Positions 17,671-25,141 are shown, counted from the stretch's first letter. The stretch: DNA of 29,356 nucleotides from an uncultured Collinsella sp. (GCA_900758375.1 CAAERJ010000027.1:1-29356), one strand, 5' to 3'. Program-made: numbers and translations. The notes: generated by a model not told the origin, from the sequence alone.

Positions 17671-18117
17671 TTATTGAACTGCGACGAACTTCTTTGGCCT
17701 GCCGGCGTGGCGTTCTTGGGCGGCGTAGCGCTCGATGCTGTCTATCGTTATCATCCGACGGCCGTCGACGAGTTCAACATCGAGCTTTCCGGCTTTGACC
17801 AGCGCGGTAATCCGCGGAGCGGAGACTTTGAGGTCCAGCGCTGCGTCTTTAAATGTTCGGCACGCCGCTTCCCGAGCGTCCTCGTGGTCGATTTCGACTG
17901 AAAGGGCCACGACCTCGGCCGAGCGTTCGTACCCCGCCGGAGTCAAACCGTTGTTGAGGTCGTCGGCCAAAAACGCCATCAGTGCCTCGGTGGCATGGGC
18001 AATCGCTTCTTCGCGCGTATCGCCATCGGCAAAGGCGCCGGGAATCTGCGGGAAGCTAGCGCAGTAACCGTCGTCTTCTTTTATGAGAACGCAGTCATAG
18101 GTAAATCGCTGCCTCAT
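17671..18117 (-). CDS. hicB: HicB-family antitoxin
   Basis: This is the antitoxin of a HicAB type II module; it should bind and neutralise HicA and repress the operon. The 148-residue protein has the degenerate RNase-H-like HicB fold (YDCVLIKEDDGYCASFPQIPG, then AIAHATEAL). Its C-terminal part (about 95-135) looks like a helix-turn-helix of MerR/excisionase style (SAPRITALVKAGKLD, then ITIDSIERYAAQE), ending in an AT-hook-like GRPKK (139-143). I chose ATG 18117 with GGAGG 4 bases upstream, which lies 11 bases after the hicA stop. The order is toxin then antitoxin. Confidence 0.9.
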   Translation of the reverse strand: MRQRFTYDCVLIKEDDGYCASFPQIPGAFADGDTREEAIAHATEALMAFLADDLNNGLTPAGYERSAEVVALSVEIDHEDAREAACRTFKDAALDLKVSAPRITALVKAGKLDVELVDGRRMITIDSIERYAAQERHAGRPKKFVAVQ

Positions 18118-18128
18118 TTTGCCTCCAA

Positions 18129-18314
18129 CTACCATCCAGCTTGGCGACGAATACTTGCCCACGTGCCCTTCTTCGGTCGATCACCACCAGAGCCGTTCAC
18201 GGTGACAACACGGTCACCAGAAACATACTTAGCATGACTACCGACTTGCGCGACCTTCACGAATCCATCGTGCTTGAGTAGGGCAATAATTTCCCGAAAG
18301 GTAGGAGGTTGCAT
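18129..18314 (-). CDS. hicA: HicA-family mRNA interferase toxin
   Basis: A 61-residue dsRBD-fold toxin that cleaves mRNA independently of the ribosome when free. The catalytic His lies in VGSHAKY (27), and the C-terminal KKGTWASIRRQAG is the family hallmark. The start at ATG 18314 has GAGGT 6 bases upstream. The gene follows an AT-rich promoter with a palindromic operator. It lies between prmC and sua5, which are neighbours in many genomes, so the pair probably inserted there. Confidence 0.93.
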   Translation of the reverse strand: MQPPTFREIIALLKHDGFVKVAQVGSHAKYVSGDRVVTVNGSGGDRPKKGTWASIRRQAGW

Positions 18315-18338
18315 GGGCCGACCTCTTTCAGCCGTCCT

Positions 18339-18360
18339 AATTATAAACTACTTTATAATT
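18339..18360. promoter_or_regulatory. palindromic operator over the hicAB promoter
   Basis: Perfect 9-bp arms AATTATAAA and TTTATAATT are separated by CTAC. The palindrome covers the -10 box and most of the spacer, so bound HicB would block RNA polymerase. That HicB is the binder is inferred from known autoregulation of hicAB modules. Confidence 0.7.
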
Positions 18361-18368
18361 TTTGCTAA
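18340..18368 (-). promoter_or_regulatory. hicAB promoter
   Basis: On the minus strand TTAGCA (18363-18368) and a perfect TATAAT (18340-18345) are separated by 17 bases, about 25 bases before the hicA start codon. The region is sharply AT-rich against its GC-rich surroundings. Confidence 0.75.
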
Positions 18369-18382
18369 CCAGTTAATAAATA

Positions 18383-19675
18383 TTACTGGCGCTGTTTGGG
18401 CTCGGTGACGATGGCTCGGACGATGCGGGGACGATCGGTGAGGTCGCGGACGATGCGCACGTCCGAGAGACCCGCCCGGCGGCAGAGCTCGGCGGCGGCG
18501 TCGAGGGCACCCTCGTAGAGCTCGCAGGCAAACAGGCCGCCGACGCGCAGCATATAGGGCGCCGCGTTGAGCAGGCGGCGGAAGATATCGAGGCCGTCGG
18601 CACCGCCCTCGAGCGCCAAATCGGGCTCGAAGTCCTTGACCTCGTGCGGTAGCGAGCGCATGACGTCGGTCGGAATGTAAGGCGGGTTGGAGACGAGCAC
18701 GTCGAAGGTGCCCCATTCCTCGCGGGGGATAGAGCTCACCAGGTTGGTGAGGCTGAAGGCGACCTCATCGGACGTAAGCCCGAGCGCGTCGCGGTTTTTG
18801 GTGGCCAGCTCGATGGCGCGCGGCTCGATATCGGTAGCGGTGCAGGTGACATGGCCGCGGCGCTCCCAGGCAAGGGAGAGCGAGATGCAGCCCGTGCCGC
18901 AACCGACCTCGAGAACGCGGGCAGTGCGGGGCTCGGCTGGGGCAGGCGCAGCGGCATCCTGAGCTGAAGCCGTCTCCTGGTCGGCGCCCTCGATGGCGAT
19001 GCCGTATTCGTCGAGCTCGGGCTCAGGGGTTTCCTCAGCATCGGCCTCGGCTTCTGCTGCCTGCGCGGCGGCTTCCTCGGCCTCGGCATCTGCTGCCTGC
19101 GCGGCGGCTTCCTCGGCCTCGCGGTCGGCCAGTTCCTCGGCATAGGCACGGCTGCCCAGTACGTCGCTGCCTAGCGCCGCCTCATCGGCAGCCGTGAGGT
19201 TAGCGGCACGGCGCTCGGCCGTCGCTCGCTCGTCGGCCAATGCGGCTTCGACTTTGCGCGCTTGCTCGACCTCGTCGTTCCAGGGCAGCTCAACGCGCTG
19301 ACGGGCGGCAGCCTCGGGGCTCAGCACCTCGGCATCCAGATAATTGAGGACTTCCTCGACGAGCATCTCGGTCTCGGGACGCGGAATGAGTACGCCGGGG
19401 GCGCACGCGACGTCGATCATGCGGAACTGCGTGCTGCCGGTGATGTACTGCAGCGGCTCGCCCTTGGCGCGGCGGACGACCGCCGCGTGCATGGTCTCGA
19501 GCTGCGCCGCATCGAGCGTCTCGTCCATACGCATATATAAGTCGATGCGCGCCAGACCCGTGGCAGCGCAGAGCAGCCACTCGGCAGAAAGTCGGGGGTG
19601 TTCCTCGCCGCGCTCGGCCAGGTACTCCTTGGTCCACTCGAGACAACGCTTGATGGTCCAGATCTCGTTTGCCAT
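18383..19675 (-). CDS. prmC: peptide chain release factor N5-glutamine methyltransferase with large acidic insert
   Basis: PrmC (HemK) methylates the Gln of the GGQ motif in release factors, fitting its linkage to prfA. The N-terminal helical domain (1-100, ending GVLIPRPETE), SAM motif I VLEVGCGTGC (254-263) and the catalytic NPPY (330-333) are all intact. The protein has 430 residues against the usual 280-290. The excess is an Ala/Glu-rich insert at about 118-252, between the two domains, containing a tandem 12-residue repeat (186-209). ATG 19675 has GGAGG 5 bases upstream. It is separated from prfA by 641 bp holding repeat copy 2 and probably has its own promoter. It runs to 15 bases before the hicAB -35 box with no visible terminator. 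Confidence 0.93.
   Translation of the reverse strand: MANEIWTIKRCLEWTKEYLAERGEEHPRLSAEWLLCAATGLARIDLYMRMDETLDAAQLETMHAAVVRRAKGEPLQYITGSTQFRMIDVACAPGVLIPRPETEMLVEEVLNYLDAEVLSPEAAARQRVELPWNDEVEQARKVEAALADERATAERRAANLTAADEAALGSDVLGSRAYAEELADREAEEAAAQAADAEAEEAAAQAAEAEADAEETPEPELDEYGIAIEGADQETASAQDAAAPAPAEPRTARVLEVGCGTGCISLSLAWERRGHVTCTATDIEPRAIELATKNRDALGLTSDEVAFSLTNLVSSIPREEWGTFDVLVSNPPYIPTDVMRSLPHEVKDFEPDLALEGGADGLDIFRRLLNAAPYMLRVGGLFACELYEGALDAAAELCRRAGLSDVRIVRDLTDRPRIVRAIVTEPKQRQ
19049..19120 (-). repeat. tandem 36-bp repeat inside prmC
   Basis: Two nearly identical in-frame 36-bp units encode EAEEAAAQAADA and EAEEAAAQAAEA. They form the core of the acidic, presumably helical or disordered insert of PrmC. 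Confidence 0.85.
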
Positions 19676-19723
19676 GGGGTCCTCCCCTCTTAAGCGCCAG
19701 GCGGCGCGCGAATGTCGGAGCAG

Positions 19724-19750
19724 ATTGTACGCGAGGCCAGCGCTTGGCAA
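19724..19750 (-). promoter_or_regulatory. possible prmC promoter
   Basis: On the minus strand TTGCCA (19745-19750) and TACAAT (19724-19729) lie 15 bases apart, about 50 bases before the prmC start. The spacer is short. A separate promoter is expected because repeat copy 2 should stop transcripts coming from prfA. Confidence 0.45.
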
Positions 19751-20097
19751 GAGACGATTGAAGGCGATTATCGAGAATCAGCCCAGATTTTTGGTTTGGC
19801 CCCGTCCAAAGTGTTCATTCGTCGACGTTCATATCTGCATCCGTCAAGCTTTTGGCAAGGTTGCCCCAAAACTAACCAATATCTAACCAAACGCTTGCCA
19901 CATCGCTTGACGCGCGACGCGTCAAAAATCACCCCGCGACTTCTTGGACAATTTCTCGAGCAATATTTTCAATAACAGATGAATACCGCCAATTGCTTTA
20001 AGCAGGTAAGCAGCTCAAATGCCATCACAGCCGACTGAATAAAATATCAAGGCAATGTCCCCAATGACTCCCTACGGATCATTTGACAACCAAGGAA

Positions 20098-20313
20098 ACG
20101 CCGATGTTTTGGCAATGCCAGCGAGCGACGTCCAGAGCGAACAAGTTGGCATGAAAAAGGCAAGGCATAGACCTTCTGGTCATGCCTTGCCTTTTGAATG
20201 ACAAATTGTCGCTCTGGGCGGCGCGCAGCGTCAACTGGTCCGCCGTTCGTTAGAACGGCGGAACCTAAGGGCGCAGCGTCGAGCCGTTACGCGGTTTGGT
20301 AAAACCGCGTAAC
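20098..20313. repeat. dispersed hairpin repeat, copy 2
   Basis: The longest copy. It contains the outer arms, a central hairpin at 20154-20195 (GGCATAGACC, TTCT, GGTCATGCC, with T runs at both ends), then two terminal hairpins. The first is a perfect 10-bp stem TCCGCCGTTC/GAACGGCGGA with loop GTTA (20239-20262). The second is a perfect 12-bp stem GTTACGCGGTTT/AAACCGCGTAAC with loop GGTA (20286-20313). Each terminal hairpin follows a copy of GCGCAGCGTC, so the pair looks like a modular duplication. The last hairpin ends 3 bases from the prfA stop codon. The left boundary shares ACGCCGATGTTTTGGCAATG with copy 3. Confidence 0.87.
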
Positions 20314-20316
20314 CCG

Positions 20317-21384
20317 CTACACGGCCTGTGCCAGCTTCTCGGCTCGCTCGGCGGCGGCGAGCGCCTCGATCACGGTGCCGAGCTGATCACCCAGAAGGAC
20401 GCCGTTGTAGGTGGAGTTGAAGCCGATGCGGTGGTCGGTCACGCGGTCCTGGGGCTGGTTGTAGGTACGGATCTTCTCGGAACGGTTACCGTGGCCGATC
20501 TGGCTTTGGCGCTCGGCACCAAGCTCTGCCTGCTGCTTCTCGAGCTCCATCTCGTACAGACGGGCGCGCAGCATCTGCATGCAGACCTCGCGGTTCTGGA
20601 TCTGGGAGCGCTGCTCCTGCGACTGCACCACAGTGTTGGTGGGCAGGTGGGTGATGCGCACGGCGGAGTAGGTGGTGTTAACGCACTGACCGCCAGGGCC
20701 CGAAGCGCAGTAAGTGTCGATGCGCAGGTCGGACTGGTTGATCTGGACGTCAATCTCCTCGGCCTCGGGAAGCACGGCGACGGTTGCCGTGGAGGTCTGG
20801 ATGCGGCCCTGGGACTCGGTCTTGGGAACGCGCTGGACACGGTGCACGCCGGACTCGAACTTCATGACGGAGTAGACGCGGTCGCCCTCGACCTTGAACT
20901 CGATGGACTTAAAGCCGCCGGCCTCGCTGGGACTGGAATCGAGCACGGTGGTCTTCCAGCCGCGAGACTCGCAAAAGCGCTGGTACATCTTGTACAGGTC
21001 GCCGGCGAAGATGGCCGCCTCGTCGCCACCGGCGGCGGAGCGGATCTCGACGATGGTATTCTTGTCGTCGTTGGGGTCGCTCGGGATGAGCATGTACTTG
21101 ATATCTTCCTCGAGCTGGGGAAGCTTGGCCTCGTTTTCGGAGATGTCCATCTGGAGCATCTCCTTCTCATCGGCATCGGTAGTATCGTGGAGCATTTCCT
21201 TGGCAGCCTCGATGTCATCGAGCGCGCCGATGTACTCGCGCGAGGCGGCAATGAGGTCGGACTGGTGCGCGTACTCCTTGTTGAGACGCGTGAACTCCTT
21301 GATATCGGAGGCGACGGCCGGGTCGGACAGCTTCTTCTCGAGCTCCTCGTAGGCCTTGATGATCTTTTCGAGCTTGTCGCGCAT
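20317..21384 (-). CDS. prfA: peptide chain release factor 1
   Basis: RF1 recognises UAA and UAG stop codons and triggers peptide release. The 355-residue length is typical. The codon-recognition P-x-T motif reads PKT (187-189), and the catalytic GGQ (231-233) lies in ASGPGGQCVNTT; its Gln is the substrate of PrmC encoded downstream. ATG 21384 follows GGAGT. Its leader of about 290 bases is rich in hairpins and has no gene, and it is probably transcribed separately from the peptidase gene upstream. Repeat copy 2 begins directly behind the stop codon. Confidence 0.97.
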   Translation of the reverse strand: MRDKLEKIIKAYEELEKKLSDPAVASDIKEFTRLNKEYAHQSDLIAASREYIGALDDIEAAKEMLHDTTDADEKEMLQMDISENEAKLPQLEEDIKYMLIPSDPNDDKNTIVEIRSAAGGDEAAIFAGDLYKMYQRFCESRGWKTTVLDSSPSEAGGFKSIEFKVEGDRVYSVMKFESGVHRVQRVPKTESQGRIQTSTATVAVLPEAEEIDVQINQSDLRIDTYCASGPGGQCVNTTYSAVRITHLPTNTVVQSQEQRSQIQNREVCMQMLRARLYEMELEKQQAELGAERQSQIGHGNRSEKIRTYNQPQDRVTDHRIGFNSTYNGVLLGDQLGTVIEALAAAERAEKLAQAV

Positions 21385-21505
21385 GGCAGGACTCCTTTAT
21401 ATGCGTGAAGGTGAAAATCGGCAGAACTGATGGGGCGCATGGCGCCACTGCAGGGGTAAGCCCAGCTAGAACATGTCGATCTTCAGATACATGCGCATCC
21501 CTTCG

Positions 21506-21540
21506 TGTATGGGGTACATAGTTGCGGTCTAACCCATACA
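21506..21540 (-). other. hairpin in the prfA leader
   Basis: TGTATGGG and CCCATACA form a perfect 8-bp stem around a 19-base loop. Just upstream in transcript sense lies a small GCAGG/CCTGC hairpin (about 21554-21567). On the minus strand a ten-codon open frame (MRMYLKIDMF) with GAAGGG before it follows this stem, near 21465-21500. A leader-peptide role is only a possibility. Confidence 0.35.
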
Positions 21541-21594
21541 TGATAGCGTGCGCAGGCAAACCTGCATATAACCCGCACGGAATGATTGGACGTA

Positions 21595-21646
21595 GCCGTT
21601 GGGTATGTTCCTTAACGACTAGTCGTTTAAGAACGTTCCCAACGGC
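21595..21646. repeat. 52-bp imperfect palindrome between the M20 peptidase gene and prfA
   Basis: Two 26-base arms starting GCCGTTGGG match at 22 of 26 positions and meet at ACTAGT. It could be a terminator-like fold, but no T run follows on either strand. Beside it is a short hairpin ACAAAG-GGACTGTCG-CTTTGT (21649-21669), directly behind the peptidase stop codon. Confidence 0.6.
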
Positions 21647-21675
21647 CAACAAAGGGACTGTCGCTTTGTCACATT

Positions 21676-23103
21676 CTAGAGCGTGTGGAGCAGAGCGATG
21701 AGGAAGCGGACACCCTGGAGGTAGGCACGGCGGGTAATGCGCTCGTTAGTGCCGTGGACACCGCGCTCGCACTCGTCATCGTCGACCACAAACGCCGAAA
21801 AACGAATGCACTCGGAGCAAATGCGCTGATAGTTGGCAGCGTCGGTCGCGCCGATGACAGTTGAGGGGACGATGCTGACAGGAGCCCCGCCCGTCGTAGA
21901 TGATCCGTTTTCCTCCGTCCCCTTTGGATCGCGGAAATAGCGGGCGGCAATGGCGCGAACGGCCTCGAGCCCCGATCCACCGACACGCGGAGACGGCGAA
22001 GGCTCGGAGCTGCCGGGGCCGAGTTCGACCTCCACACGTCCGGCAAGGCCAGCCGCGGCAACGGCCTCGCAGCAGCAGGTAACGACATCGGCCACGCCCG
22101 TACCCTCGAGCATGCGGAAGTTGATATTGGCCCACATATCCTGTGGCATCACGTTAGCGCCAGTGCTGCCGCCCTCGATCTGCGTGGGCGCGCAGGTGGT
22201 CGTCACCAGCGGATAGAGCTTGTTGCTGGCGAGGCAGTCGCGGACAATGACGTCCCCGTTGGCGGCAATCTCATCCGCCGTGTAGAGCCCCAGCTCGACG
22301 AGCTGTGCGGCAAGCAGGTCCGTGACGCGCGTCGGCCACTCGATATCGCAGATTGCGGCGATGGCACGGCTCAGCACCTCGAGCGAAGTGCCGCCGTAGG
22401 GGTTAGACGAATGCCCGCCTTCACTCTTCGTCTTGAGCACGATATCGGCATAGCCCTTCTCGGCAAGGTCGGCATGCATAAGCCAGCCCTCGCCCGCGCC
22501 GTACTCGGCAGCCGAAACAATACGGTAGTCGCCCTCGTCGATCAGGTACTCAAGCTCAATGCCGCGCTCCTCGAGCACGCGGCCGATGGCGCCCGCGCCG
22601 TACTGCGTAGTCTCCTCGTCCTGGCCAAAGGCGAGCAGCAGGGTGCGCTCGTGCTCCCAGCCGTGCGCCAGCGCATACTCAACCGCCTCGAGAATGCCTG
22701 CGACCTGGTCTTTCATGTCGATAGCGCCGCGACCCCAAATGTAGGTGTCGTCCACGTGGCCGCTAAAGGGGGCATGCGTCCAGTCAGCCTCGGTGCCGGG
22801 CACCACGGGAACCACGTCCATGTGACCCATGAGCATGACGGGTTTGAGGGCGGGGTCGGAACCGCTAAGCGTCACCAACAGCGAATGGTCGATAAGCTCG
22901 ACCTCGCCCGCCGCGAACACGTACGGCCACGCCTGCTGCATATAGGCGCGCAGGTCGTCGAACGGCTGCCAGTTCACCGCCTCGGCATCCATACTCGAAA
23001 CGGTCGGAAACGACAGCACGTGCCCCAGGCGTTCGCACGCGCCAGCCTCGTCTAAATCGGCAAAATCGTCCTCATGCGTAAAGAAGCGCCAAACCTCGGC
23101 CAT
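21676..23103 (-). CDS. M20 family metallopeptidase, carboxypeptidase S-like
   Basis: A zinc-dependent peptidase of the CPS1/PM20D1-like branch of M20, acting on small peptides or N-acyl amino acids. The 475-residue protein has the metal site H94-x-D96 in GHMDVVPV, D129 in GRGAIDMKD, the catalytic E163 and ligand E164 in GQDEETT, and GGHSSNPYGGTSLEVL of the dimerisation lid. No signal peptide is visible, so it should be cytoplasmic. I chose ATG 23103 with AAAGGA 4 bases upstream; the longer frame has no support. It begins 72 bases after the ABC ATPase stop, suggesting that the imported substrate is a peptide or amino-acid conjugate hydrolysed inside. Confidence 0.9.
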   Translation of the reverse strand: MAEVWRFFTHEDDFADLDEAGACERLGHVLSFPTVSSMDAEAVNWQPFDDLRAYMQQAWPYVFAAGEVELIDHSLLVTLSGSDPALKPVMLMGHMDVVPVVPGTEADWTHAPFSGHVDDTYIWGRGAIDMKDQVAGILEAVEYALAHGWEHERTLLLAFGQDEETTQYGAGAIGRVLEERGIELEYLIDEGDYRIVSAAEYGAGEGWLMHADLAEKGYADIVLKTKSEGGHSSNPYGGTSLEVLSRAIAAICDIEWPTRVTDLLAAQLVELGLYTADEIAANGDVIVRDCLASNKLYPLVTTTCAPTQIEGGSTGANVMPQDMWANINFRMLEGTGVADVVTCCCEAVAAAGLAGRVEVELGPGSSEPSPSPRVGGSGLEAVRAIAARYFRDPKGTEENGSSTTGGAPVSIVPSTVIGATDAANYQRICSECIRFSAFVVDDDECERGVHGTNERITRRAYLQGVRFLIALLHTL

Positions 23104-23175
23104 GACATCCTTTCGATTGTGATGACGAGGGCCGCCCCACCGGAGCGGCCCTGCCACATAAGCGTTTGCGGTCGG

Positions 23176-23961
23176 TTATTTGTCCTCGAGATAACGCGAG
23201 AGGAACTCACGAGTGCGCTGGTGTTTGGGGTTACCGAAGAGCTCGGCCGGCGCGGCGTCCTCGAGCACCACGCCCTTGTCCATAAAGACCACGCGATCGG
23301 ACACGGTGCGGGCAAAGGCCATCTCGTGCGTGACGACGACCATGGTCATGCCGTCGGCAGCGAGCTTGCGCATGACCTCGAGCACCTCTCCCACAATCTC
23401 GGGGTCGAGTGCGGAGGTCGGCTCGTCGAACAGCATGATCTGCGGATTCATGCACAGGGCACGAGCGATGGCCACGCGCTGCTTTTGGCCACCGGACAGG
23501 CGGCCCACGGCGGCGTGCGCGAACTTTTCGAGTCCCACGCTGGTCAGATGCTCCAGCGCGACCTTTTCGGCCTCGGCCTTGCTCATCTTTTTGAGCGTGA
23601 CGGGCGCGAGCGTGCAGTTGTCGAGCACGTCCATGTTGTTGAACAGGTTAAAGCCCTGGAACACCATGCCGATGTCCTCACGCAGCTTGTTAATGTTGCA
23701 GCGCTCGGCCGTAAGATCCTGGCCGTGAAACCAGATGTGGCCCGCGTCCGGGGTCTCGAGCAGGTTGAGGCAGCGCAGGAAGGTCGACTTGCCCGAGCCC
23801 GAGGCGCCGATAATGGTGACGACCTCGCCTGATTTGACGGACAGGTCGATGCCTTTGAGTACCTCGAGCGAGCCGAAGCTCTTGCGCAGGCCCTCGACGC
23901 GGATGAGCGGCTCTTTAGTTTGTGCGGCGGCCGCAACGCCGGTAGTGGCGGTATCTGCCAT
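23176..23961 (-). CDS. polar amino acid ABC transporter ATP-binding protein
   Basis: The ATPase of an amino-acid importer of the GlnQ/ArtP type, 261 residues. Visible motifs are Walker A GASGSGKST (52-60), the Q-loop FQGFNLF, the ABC signature LSGGQ (155-159), Walker B IMLFDEPTSALDPE and the switch His in VVTHEM. I chose ATG 23961 with GAGGAG 7 bases upstream. The N-terminal 16 residues (Ala/Thr-rich) precede the domain. It lies 22 bases after the permease stop, in one operon. Confidence 0.95.
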   Translation of the reverse strand: MADTATTGVAAAAQTKEPLIRVEGLRKSFGSLEVLKGIDLSVKSGEVVTIIGASGSGKSTFLRCLNLLETPDAGHIWFHGQDLTAERCNINKLREDIGMVFQGFNLFNNMDVLDNCTLAPVTLKKMSKAEAEKVALEHLTSVGLEKFAHAAVGRLSGGQKQRVAIARALCMNPQIMLFDEPTSALDPEIVGEVLEVMRKLAADGMTMVVVTHEMAFARTVSDRVVFMDKGVVLEDAAPAELFGNPKHQRTREFLSRYLEDK

Positions 23962-23983
23962 GATGATTCTCCTCGTCTTAAGC

Positions 23984-25132
23984 CTAGTTAGAGCTGGGCA
24001 GCGTGGCCGGAGCCTCGGCACCGAGTTTTTTGCCAAAGGCTTCGAGCAAACGGCTCGCCACGAGCGTCAGGATCAGGTAGACCACGAGCGCCACGCAGTA
24101 GACCTCCATCTGGCGGTAGTACACGCCGGCGACCGTGGTAGTAGCGTACATAAGGTCGAACACGCCGATGACCGAAAGCACCGACGAATCCTTGATGTTG
24201 ATGATGAGCTCGTTGGTGAGCGCCGGAATAGCGTTTTTAATGCCCTGGGGGAACACGACTTTGCGCATAGCCTGCCACTGCGAAAGACCCAGCGAGCGCG
24301 CTGCCTCGGCCTGGCCGGGGTCGATGGACTCGATACCGCCGCGCAGGACTTCCATCATGTAGGCGGTGGAGTTGAGCGAGATGGTGACGAGGCCGGCGGT
24401 GAAGGTACTCCAAATCTGGTTGGCCTGGGCGGTCTCGAAGCCCATGCCGCGCAAAACGGTGAAGCCCGCGTAATAGATGAGCAGGCCCTGAACCATCATG
24501 GGCGTACCGCGCACGATGGTGGAGTAGACAGTCGCAAAGCCGCGACCGACACTCTTAAAGAAGCGCACCAGGTCGTTGTCCACGCGATCGAACGTCTGAA
24601 TACGCAGGAACACAAAGAGCAGCGCCAGGAAAAAGGCGATGACGGTACCGAAGGTCGCAAGTGCGATGGTGATCTCGATGCCGCGGATAAAGAAGTCGCC
24701 GCTCTTGTAGGTCATGTAGACCAGGCTCGACAAAAAGTCGCTAGGGTTGGAATCCGAGACAATGCTCACCTGCACCAGGTCGATAAACGACATGACGCAG
24801 CGGTCCACGAAAAAGATCGCCGCGATGGCGACCACGACGTAGCTGCCCAGGCGCGCGCCGCGGCGGAAACGCTCGGATGCGAACGGCGACTTTTCGCGAT
24901 AGTCATTCCAATGCATAAGTTTGGTGACCAGCGCCGCCGCCGACACGACAATCCAGGCCCAAAGAATCGCCCAAAGGCAGTCCTGGAAGATGCCGGTGGG
25001 GGCCAAGAAGCTCAGCGGTGTGGGGTTGCGCTGGCTAAACGCCAGGCCGAGCGCCGCAATGACGCTCGTGCCCAGGTACACATAACGATGGTCGGCCTTG
25101 ATAAAGGAGGCCAGACGATTGATGGTTTTCAT
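23984..25132 (-). CDS. polar amino acid ABC transporter permease with N-terminal membrane extension
   Basis: The membrane component of the importer, 382 residues. The C-terminal half (about 150-370) is a normal HisM-type permease with five or so helices and the EAA loop (GQAEAARSLGLSQWQAMRKVV) that contacts the ATPase. The N-terminal 145 residues add three hydrophobic segments (about 19-34, 50-68 and 95-110) not present in the usual 220-residue proteins. A single permease implies a homodimer. ATG 25132 has GGGAGG 4 bases upstream, 9 bases after the binding-protein gene. Confidence 0.93.
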   Translation of the reverse strand: MKTINRLASFIKADHRYVYLGTSVIAALGLAFSQRNPTPLSFLAPTGIFQDCLWAILWAWIVVSAAALVTKLMHWNDYREKSPFASERFRRGARLGSYVVVAIAAIFFVDRCVMSFIDLVQVSIVSDSNPSDFLSSLVYMTYKSGDFFIRGIEITIALATFGTVIAFFLALLFVFLRIQTFDRVDNDLVRFFKSVGRGFATVYSTIVRGTPMMVQGLLIYYAGFTVLRGMGFETAQANQIWSTFTAGLVTISLNSTAYMMEVLRGGIESIDPGQAEAARSLGLSQWQAMRKVVFPQGIKNAIPALTNELIINIKDSSVLSVIGVFDLMYATTTVAGVYYRQMEVYCVALVVYLILTLVASRLLEAFGKKLGAEAPATLPSSN

Positions 25133-25141
25133 GCTGCCTCC

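Larger units (their letters stand above)
19676..20316. other. 641-bp gene-free interval between prfA and prmC
   Basis: No convincing gene is found here. From the prmC side it holds the prmC ribosome site and candidate promoter, two CTAACCAA direct repeats with an 11-bp period (19872-19879 and 19883-19890), a perfect palindrome TTGACGCG-CGA-CGCGTCAA (19907-19925), an AT-richer stretch (about 19960-20100), and hairpin repeat copy 2 (20098-20313). An 87-codon plus-strand frame at 19712-19975 has no recognisable features. Confidence 0.6.

Noticed and set aside
19712..19975. 87-codon plus-strand frame between prfA and prmC
   Set aside because: No good ribosome site, no known motif, and it overlaps the prmC promoter region. 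Composition does not differ from random intergenic sequence.
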